Assembly: GCA_041658125.1 (NCBI GenBank)
Contig: JBBAAS010000026.1
Span: forward strand, 1-8,915
Direction of reading: 5' to 3'
Length of the DNA: 8,915 nucleotides
Source of the DNA: JBBAAS01 sp041658125
GTDB taxonomy: Bacteria; Patescibacteriota; Microgenomatia; UBA12405
The translations under genes were made by a program, and so were the position numbers. The notes under the pieces are model-generated. The model searched no databases, was not told where the DNA came from, and saw nothing but the letters and a program-made list of their open reading frames with translations. Positions 5,517-8,915 of the stretch are shown in pieces; the stretch's first letter is position 1; every line of letters begins with the position of its first letter.

Positions 5517-5534
5517 AAATTAATTCAAAATCAA
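5506..5534 (-). promoter_or_regulatory. Promoter of the nifS-iscU operon
   Basis: On the minus strand TTGATT (5534-5529), a 17-base spacer and TATGAT (5511-5506, five of six consensus) are followed ten bases later by ATG 5495. The predicted leader is only three or four bases. The same stretch carries the palindrome at 5497-5516. Confidence 0.55.
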
Positions 5535-5548
5535 TAGGGAACTATTTT

Positions 5549-5563
5549 TTGGTAAAATACCAA
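5549..5563 (+). promoter_or_regulatory. Extended -10 with dyad, promoter of tRNA-Thr(GGT)
   Basis: TGGTAAAAT (5550-5558) is an extended -10, and the tRNA begins 13 bases after it. The box is embedded in TTGGTA-AAA-TACCAA, a perfect dyad with six-base arms. The other tRNA-Thr in the window also has a dyad over its -10. Confidence 0.5.
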
Positions 5564-5571
5564 TACTTACC

Positions 5572-5644
5572 GCCCAGATAGCTCAGTTGGTAGAGCATCC
5601 CCTTGGTAAGGGGAAGGTCAAGGATTCGAGCTCCTTTCTGGGCT
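5572..5644 (+). tRNA. tRNA-Thr(GGT), CCA not encoded
   Basis: A complete cloverleaf reads ACC and ACU codons. Acceptor GCCCAGA/TCTGGGC, D arm GCTC/GAGC with loop AGTTGGTA, anticodon stem TCCCC/GGGGA with loop TTGGTAA (anticodon GGT), variable AGGTC, T arm AAGGA/TCCTT with loop TTCGAGC, discriminator T. CAA follows instead of CCA, so the end must be added by a nucleotidyltransferase. The discriminator base is shared with the stop codon of the convergent gene on the minus strand. Confidence 0.97.
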
Positions 5645-6333
5645 CAAACTACTTTTCTTTCCACCATTTTTCCCGCCAAACGCTCCTCCCACTCTACTCC
5701 ATATCCCAGATACCTTCTAAAATCAAACTCCGGAAATCGCTTAATCAGCCCACATATCTTCCGAAAGTTATCGTACGCTCGGACCGGATTCCGCCATCCA
5801 TTAACCAGTCTAAAGACAACTTGAGCCTCAGGACCCAACGTTTCTACTTCCTTTCCGTAAATTCTCACTACCCGCGATTCACAAAAATCTATCGGAAAAA
5901 TTATCTTCCTAAAACCCCTTTGGACTACTACTGGCTCTCCGGTCCTCCATCGAAAATCGAAAACCGCCATCGGATCATTGGCTATTTCTTTTGGCAAATT
6001 TACCGGAGAAATCGGCATCTTATACTCCCCCGACATCCCTTCCTCCCACAATTCGTCACAACACCTCTTTATTTCTGGCAAAGAAACTCTCTTGGGTAAA
6101 CCCACCAAATAATCTACATCCACCACTTTAAACTCCGACCCATCAACTCCCCTTAATAGCCTCGGCTCAATCCCAGTTAAACCATAGAAACCAAACGACC
6201 CCACCACCCTGGTCTCTACTCCCAAAGAGCCTAGCCTTTCCGAAACCTTTCCCATCATTTTCCCGGCCTTCGTCCTCACTTCCTCTTCTCTTATTCCGAT
6301 GTTAGTTTCCTTACCATTCGTCGACACAAACAT
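5644..6333 (-). CDS. Putative nucleotidyltransferase-fold protein
   Basis: A 229-residue soluble protein that I do not recognise with certainty. VVGSFGFYG (43-51) followed by FKVVDVDYLVGLP (68-80) resembles the Gly-Ser and Asp-x-Asp pair of polymerase-beta-type nucleotidyltransferases. Asp149 in IIFPIDFCES could be the third carboxylate. The gap between Gly-Ser and Asp-x-Asp (about 26 residues) is longer than usual, so the assignment is tentative. The C-terminal third (168-229) is rich in Arg, aromatic and hydrophobic residues and may form a helical domain. No signal peptide or membrane segment is seen. The frame is open throughout with strong bacterial codon structure, so the gene itself is likely real. 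TATTAT lies five bases before the ATG. The TGA stop uses the tRNA-Thr discriminator base on the opposite strand. Confidence 0.75.
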   Translation of the reverse strand: MFVSTNGKETNIGIREEEVRTKAGKMMGKVSERLGSLGVETRVVGSFGFYGLTGIEPRLLRGVDGSEFKVVDVDYLVGLPKRVSLPEIKRCCDELWEEGMSGEYKMPISPVNLPKEIANDPMAVFDFRWRTGEPVVVQRGFRKIIFPIDFCESRVVRIYGKEVETLGPEAQVVFRLVNGWRNPVRAYDNFRKICGLIKRFPEFDFRRYLGYGVEWEERLAGKMVERKVV

Positions 6334-6395
6334 ATCATATAATATTTTTTCGTTACCATCAATTCGCCAAAATATCCATTACCCTGCCTCAAATT

Positions 6396-6404
6396 TGCTA
6401 TAAT
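6396..6404 (+). promoter_or_regulatory. Perfect extended -10 of tRNA-Ser
   Basis: TGCTATAAT (TG-n-TATAAT) matches consensus fully. The predicted transcript starts near 6411 and carries a leader of about 35 bases before the tRNA, unlike the two tRNA-Thr genes, whose leaders are very short. No -35 was identified. Confidence 0.6.
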
Positions 6405-6415
6405 CTTTCTACCTA

Positions 6416-6451
6416 GGAGGGCTTGCCCTCCGAAGCGTTAGCGAAGGAGGG
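6416..6451 (+). repeat. GC-rich palindromic leader element before and into tRNA-Ser
   Basis: GGAGGG (6416-6421), loop CTTG and CCCTCC (6426-6431) form a tight hairpin. After GAAGCGTTAGCGAA, the sequence GGAGGG recurs at 6446-6451 as the first six bases of tRNA-Ser. CCCTCC can therefore pair with either G-rich copy. The element is far richer in G+C than its surroundings. Confidence 0.6.
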
Positions 6452-6527
6452 TGGGCAGGACGGTAATGCGCTAGTCTTGAAAACTAGTGGGAGCAATCCC
6501 TAACAGGTTCGACCCCTGTATCCTCCG
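6446..6527 (+). tRNA. tRNA-Ser(TGA), long variable arm
   Basis: A class II tRNA that reads UCA (and probably other UCN) codons. Acceptor GGAGGGT/ATCCTCC with one G-T pair, three-pair D stem GCA/TGC, anticodon stem CTAGT/ACTAG with loop CTTGAAA (anticodon TGA), long variable arm GGGA-GCAA-TCCC as expected for serine, T arm ACAGG/CCTGT with loop TTCGACC, discriminator G. CCA is not encoded (CTTTG follows). Its 5' acceptor strand is a copy of the G-rich arm in the leader. Confidence 0.96.
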
Positions 6528-6543
6528 CTTTGAAACCCTTTCG

Positions 6544-6552
6544 TGGTATCAT
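6544..6552 (+). promoter_or_regulatory. Extended -10 of the hibernation factor gene
   Basis: TGGTATCAT (TG-n-TATCAT) ends nine bases before the ATG at 6562, leaving a leader of at most two or three bases and no room for a ribosome binding site. It lies 17 bases beyond the tRNA-Ser 3' end. Confidence 0.5.
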
Positions 6553-6561
6553 TAGCTAGTC

Positions 6562-6879
6562 ATGCATCTTCATCTCACCAGCCGGCATTTTGAGATTACT
6601 CCGAAAATTGAAAAGCTTATCGAACAGAAAATCACCGAGAAAATTGAACCCTTAATTTCTCATTTCGCTCCCGAATTTCACACCGCTTCCCTTCACCTGG
6701 AACAACAATCACACGACAAAGAGTACTATGCTCGATTTGACATGATTCTTCCGCCAAAAGTTCGGCTCTTTGCCAAAAGTCATCATCGCCTCTTGTCTTC
6801 AGCCCTAGTCGACCTTAGCCACGAAATCCGCTCTCAAATCACCAAAGTAAAAGCTTCTCAAGTCAACTATTCTCTTTGA
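6562..6879 (+). CDS. hpf: Ribosome hibernation promoting factor, short HPF/RaiA type
   Basis: A 105-residue member of the HPF/RaiA (sigma-54 modulation, S30AE) family. It binds the 30S decoding region of idle ribosomes and keeps them inactive under stress or slow growth. MHLHLTSRHFEITPKIEKLIEQKI (1-24) is the usual first strand and helix. HTASLHLEQQSHDKEYYARFDMILP (40-64) and SALVDLSHEIRSQITKVKA (81-99) are the second strand pair and the long last helix. It lacks the C-terminal dimerisation domain of long HPF, so it is the short form. It has its own extended -10 just upstream. Five bases separate its stop from a TTG that could start the next gene. The family is clear; HPF versus RaiA is not. 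Confidence 0.88.
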   Translation: MHLHLTSRHFEITPKIEKLIEQKITEKIEPLISHFAPEFHTASLHLEQQSHDKEYYARFDMILPPKVRLFAKSHHRLLSSALVDLSHEIRSQITKVKASQVNYSL

Positions 6880-6886
6880 TTTTTTG

Positions 6887-6892
6887 TATACT
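6887..6892 (+). promoter_or_regulatory. -10 box deciding the SGNH hydrolase start
   Basis: TATACT is followed by six bases and GTG at 6899, placing the predicted transcript start on that codon. It supports GTG 6899 over the in-frame TTG at 6884, which lies upstream of the box. Confidence 0.4.
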
Positions 6893-6898
6893 TCTCCT

Positions 6899-7798
6899 GT
6901 GGTTTTTTTCCTATTTTTAATTCTATTTCTTTCCTTTCCGCGTTCCACTTCTGCTCAAATTCCCCTATTTTACCAGCTTTTAGAGGCGTATCATCCCTCT
7001 TCGCTGTCTTACTCCGATACTACTTCTGTTTCTTCCCTTGCCACTATCCTTCCTCTCACTCCAATTCTATCTGCAGAGCCTGCAATTTCAACCCCGATCT
7101 CCTCTCAAGTTCTTGGTGCCGCCATCGGTGGTAATGGCAAAATCATCACCATTGCCGTCCTTGGTGATTCTATGATCGATACTCTTACTCCAAGTCTTCC
7201 TCAACTCCAAACCGCTCTTCAAGAATATTACCCCACCACTAAATTCAATCTTCTCAATTACGGCGGCGGCGGCAGTAACATCGAAGATGGCCTCAACCGG
7301 CTTTTAAACGACCACGAATATTTAGGCAAAAAAATACCCAGTCTTATTTCCCAAAAGCCCGACATTATTGTCGTCGAATCATTTGCCTACAACAATTTCG
7401 GCAATTCCGAATCAGGCATCAACCGCCACTGGCTTGACCTCGGTGCCATCGTTCACAACATCAAAACTCTCCTTCCCGACACCAAAATTGTCCTTGCCGC
7501 GACCATCGCTCCCAATTCCATTGTCTTTGGTAACGGTATCAAGGATAGCCATTTCACCGCGTTGGATAAGCTGGAAAAATCCAAAACTATCCGTCTTTAT
7601 CTTCAAAATCTGGTCAATTTCGCTACTTCTGAAAATTACCCTCTCGCCGATGCCTATCAACCGAGCCTCTTTAACGACGAAGGTTATCTTCCTTTTATAA
7701 ATAGCGGTGACCACCTTCACCCTTCCGGTCCCGGTGGCGAATTTTTCTGTGACACCGTTGCCAAAGCCATCTTTGACCATAAGTTAATTGATAATTGA
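6899..7798 (+). CDS. Exported SGNH/GDSL-type hydrolase
   Basis: A secreted or membrane-tethered hydrolase of the SGNH fold, probably an esterase or acyl/acetyl hydrolase acting on a lipid, glycan or peptidoglycan substituent; the substrate is unknown. From GTG 6899 it has 299 residues. Residues 2-19 are a hydrophobic signal segment ending FPRSTSAQ. A low-complexity Ser/Thr/Pro linker runs to about 80. The catalytic domain shows block I AVLGDSMID (Ser91), a Gly block NYGGGGSN (120-127), block III VVESFAYNNFG (Asn165 or 166), and block V SGDHLHPSG with Asp271 and His274. All four SGNH residues are present. TTG 6884 would add five residues. Its neighbours suggest no substrate. The 3' end carries the -35 of rpmG. 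Confidence 0.85.
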   Translation: MVFFLFLILFLSFPRSTSAQIPLFYQLLEAYHPSSLSYSDTTSVSSLATILPLTPILSAEPAISTPISSQVLGAAIGGNGKIITIAVLGDSMIDTLTPSLPQLQTALQEYYPTTKFNLLNYGGGGSNIEDGLNRLLNDHEYLGKKIPSLISQKPDIIVVESFAYNNFGNSESGINRHWLDLGAIVHNIKTLLPDTKIVLAATIAPNSIVFGNGIKDSHFTALDKLEKSKTIRLYLQNLVNFATSENYPLADAYQPSLFNDEGYLPFINSGDHLHPSGPGGEFFCDTVAKAIFDHKLIDN

Positions 7799-7804
7799 TA
7801 ATTG
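7786..7804. repeat. Seven-base tandem repeat at the end of the SGNH gene
   Basis: ATTGATA-ATTGATA-ATTGG gives two full copies and a partial one across the stop codon. The second copy supplies TTGATA, used as the rpmG -35. It resembles in period and composition the repeat at 3211-3236. Confidence 0.6.
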
Positions 7805-7823
7805 GCCATTAATAACTTAAAAT
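7795..7823 (+). promoter_or_regulatory. Sigma70-type promoter of rpmG
   Basis: TTGATA (7795-7800, five of six), a 17-base spacer, TAAAAT (7818-7823, five of six), then seven bases to the ATG at 7831. The predicted mRNA is leaderless. The -35 overlaps the SGNH stop codon, as the promoter at 1771 overlaps the protease stop. Confidence 0.6.
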
Positions 7824-7830
7824 ACCCTCT

Positions 7831-8010
7831 ATGGCCAAAGCCAAAAAAACACCTCGAATTCTAATTGCTCTTCTCTGCGGCGTTTGTGGCGCTCAAAATT
7901 ATCTCACCGAGAAAAACAAAACTAACACCCCCGACAAACTAAAATTTCCAAAATATTGTCACTGGTGTAAAAAAAGAACCGAACACAAAGAATCCACCAA
8001 GCTCAAATAA
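7831..8010 (+). CDS. rpmG: Ribosomal protein bL33, zinc-ribbon type
   Basis: A 59-residue large-subunit protein located near the ribosomal E site. It begins MAKAKKTPRILIALLCGVCG and continues with NYLTEKNKTNTPDKLKF (23-39) and KYCHWCKKRTEHKESTK (41-57), the full L33 pattern. Cysteines 16, 19, 43 and 46 form two CxxC pairs, the zinc-binding version. A complete promoter lies directly upstream, and the ATG follows the -10 by seven bases. Its stop codon is directly followed by the ATG of the epmA-like gene, with no base between, so the two are probably co-transcribed and translationally coupled. Confidence 0.95.
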   Translation: MAKAKKTPRILIALLCGVCGAQNYLTEKNKTNTPDKLKFPKYCHWCKKRTEHKESTKLK

Positions 8011-8915
8011 ATGGCCTCCTCTTTTCAAAAACAGTTCGTCAAAGAATGGACACAACAGTTGATCAGAAAGTACTTAACTGATCATAAGTTCCACGAAGTC
8101 GATACGCCCACTTTTCTTCCTTCCCTCCCCTTAGAACCCGGGCTTTACGCTTTTACCACCCACTGGCACCAAAAAAATCTTGATTTTTATCTGGCCACCT
8201 CCCCCGAAAGCTCACTCAAAAAATTAATTGCCGATGGTATTGGCAATTGTTTCTCTATCTCCAAAGCTTTTCGTGATTTGGAAGATATTGGCCCGACCCA
8301 TAACCTGGAATTTTTTATACTCGAATGGTACGAAATGGCAAAAAATTACCGCCACATCGCCAAAACCGCTGAAAAACTAATAAACTATATTTACCTTGGT
8401 ATCCAAAAAAAACTTAATATCCGAACAACTTCTATCCTCACTTATCAAAATCTCTCTATTGACCTCTCCTCTCCCTGGTATCGTTTCTCGCTAAATGACC
8501 TTTTTATTAAACACACCGGCATTGATTTAACTAAAAATTTTGATTTCACCGATTTTCAACAATCAACCCTCCAAAAAAACTTCTCGGTTTCCAATTTTAC
8601 TGACTGGGAGCAAATTTTTTCTTATCTGATGATCACCGTCATCGAGCCCTGCCTGCCTCTCGACAAGCCGGTTTTTATTTTTGATTACCCCACCCTTCTT
8701 TCTCCTCTTTGCCAACCCTGCCCCGCAGCAGCGGGGTTTGCCCAGCGTTTTGAGCTTTATATTGGCGGCATGGAAATCGGTAATGCCTATACCGAGCTTA
8801 CCGATGCCAATGTTTTAGAGGCTAATTTCAAACAGGAAGAAATTTATCGTCAAAAAAATCATCTCCCCACTCATCCTTACGATCAAAAACTGGTTGAAGC
8901 TACCCGTCACTTTCC
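8011..8915 (+). CDS. epmA: EpmA/GenX-like truncated lysyl-tRNA synthetase, 3' end outside window
   Basis: A class II synthetase catalytic domain without the anticodon-binding domain. In characterised bacteria EpmA (PoxA, GenX) activates lysine or beta-lysine and attaches it to elongation factor P. The frame is open from ATG 8011 for 301 codons and continues past the edge. EVDTPTFLPS (29-38) is motif-1-like. FYLATSPESSLKKLIADG (59-76) and SISKAFRDLEDIGPTHNLEF (82-101) with FILEWYEMA form motif 2, with the conserved Arg88, His97 and Glu100. FDYPTLLSPL (225-234) and RFELYIGGMEIGNAYTELTD (246-265) match the EpmA substrate pocket. Motif 3 should follow outside the window. Residues at about 235-243 are encoded by a GC-rich palindrome. 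It starts immediately after the rpmG stop, so it is probably co-transcribed. EF-P and epmB are not in view. Confidence 0.85.
   Translation, partial: MASSFQKQFVKEWTQQLIRKYLTDHKFHEVDTPTFLPSLPLEPGLYAFTTHWHQKNLDFYLATSPESSLKKLIADGIGNCFSISKAFRDLEDIGPTHNLEFFILEWYEMAKNYRHIAKTAEKLINYIYLGIQKKLNIRTTSILTYQNLSIDLSSPWYRFSLNDLFIKHTGIDLTKNFDFTDFQQSTLQKNFSVSNFTDWEQIFSYLMITVIEPCLPLDKPVFIFDYPTLLSPLCQPCPAAAGFAQRFELYIGGMEIGNAYTELTDANVLEANFKQEEIYRQKNHLPTHPYDQKLVEATRHF
8721..8736. repeat. Perfect GC-rich palindrome inside the epmA frame
   Basis: CCCCGC-AGCA-GCGGGG is a perfect six-pair hairpin, 14 of 16 bases G or C, in an otherwise AT-rich gene. It encodes part of QPCPAAAGFA, in the loop between the FDYP and RFELY blocks. 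The frame is preserved. Confidence 0.7.

Noticed and set aside
5587..6099. Open frame of 170 codons on the + strand over tRNA-Thr(GGT) and the nucleotidyltransferase gene
   Set aside because: It would translate through the tRNA, has low-complexity Ser/Pro/Tyr composition with no domain, and is the antisense of a frame that shows motifs.
7412..7780. Open frame of 122 codons on the - strand inside the SGNH hydrolase gene
   Set aside because: Antisense of conserved SGNH blocks. No motif or promoter of its own was seen.
8715..8745. GC hairpin followed by TTT as an intrinsic terminator
   Set aside because: Only three T follow, and it lies in the middle of a conserved reading frame that continues with RFELY and later blocks.
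1..8915. CRISPR array, transposon, phage or defence system
   Set aside because: No regularly spaced repeats, transposase, integrase, terminal inverted repeats, Cas or toxin-antitoxin motifs were seen on either strand.

Overview
The window looks like a piece of a small, AT-rich bacterial genome of the Candidate Phyla Radiation (Patescibacteria), most like a Microgenomates-type lineage. This is inferred from compact gene packing, 1-8 base overlaps between genes, shortened housekeeping proteins, almost no Shine-Dalgarno sequences and a Pro/Thr-rich surface protein. No taxonomic marker long enough for a firm assignment is present.

Layout. Bases 1-104 hold the tail of an unidentified membrane-like protein. 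Then come fmt (methionyl-tRNA formyltransferase, +), rpmB (bL28, -, tail-to-tail overlap with fmt), an M50 site-2-type protease (+, head-to-head with rpmB), a small exported Cys/Pro/Thr protein (+) and a DUF1858 redox-disulfide protein (-). A gap of about 180 bases (2465-2646) carries a structured RNA candidate with 6S-like architecture (+). On the minus strand follow a GT28-type glycosyltransferase, tRNA-Thr(TGT), iscU and a nifS/iscS cysteine desulfurase. Next are tRNA-Thr(GGT) (+), a putative nucleotidyltransferase (-), tRNA-Ser(TGA) (+), a short ribosome hibernation factor (+), an exported SGNH hydrolase (+), rpmG (bL33, +) and an epmA-like truncated lysyl-tRNA synthetase that runs off the right edge (+).

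Most of the content serves translation: three tRNAs, two ribosomal proteins, initiator-tRNA formylation, ribosome hibernation and a probable translation-factor-modifying enzyme. nifS-iscU form a minimal Fe-S assembly operon. The protease, glycosyltransferase, Pro/Thr protein and SGNH hydrolase belong to the membrane or cell surface.

The most notable property is regulatory layout. In gene after gene a recognisable -10 box (often extended, TGnTAnnAT) lies 5-10 bases before the start codon, so the mRNAs are predicted to be leaderless or nearly so. The same compression gives a tRNA whose CCA end supplies the A of the next gene's ATG, a tRNA whose predicted transcription start is its own first base, and a tRNA and an opposing stop codon that share one base. 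Other points worth checking are the ncRNA, a tRNA-Ser leader whose C-rich segment can pair with either of two G-rich partners, a perfect GC-rich palindrome inside the epmA reading frame, dyads over several -10 boxes, and strong C-over-G bias of the + strand whichever strand is coding. No CRISPR array, transposase, phage gene or defence operon was seen.
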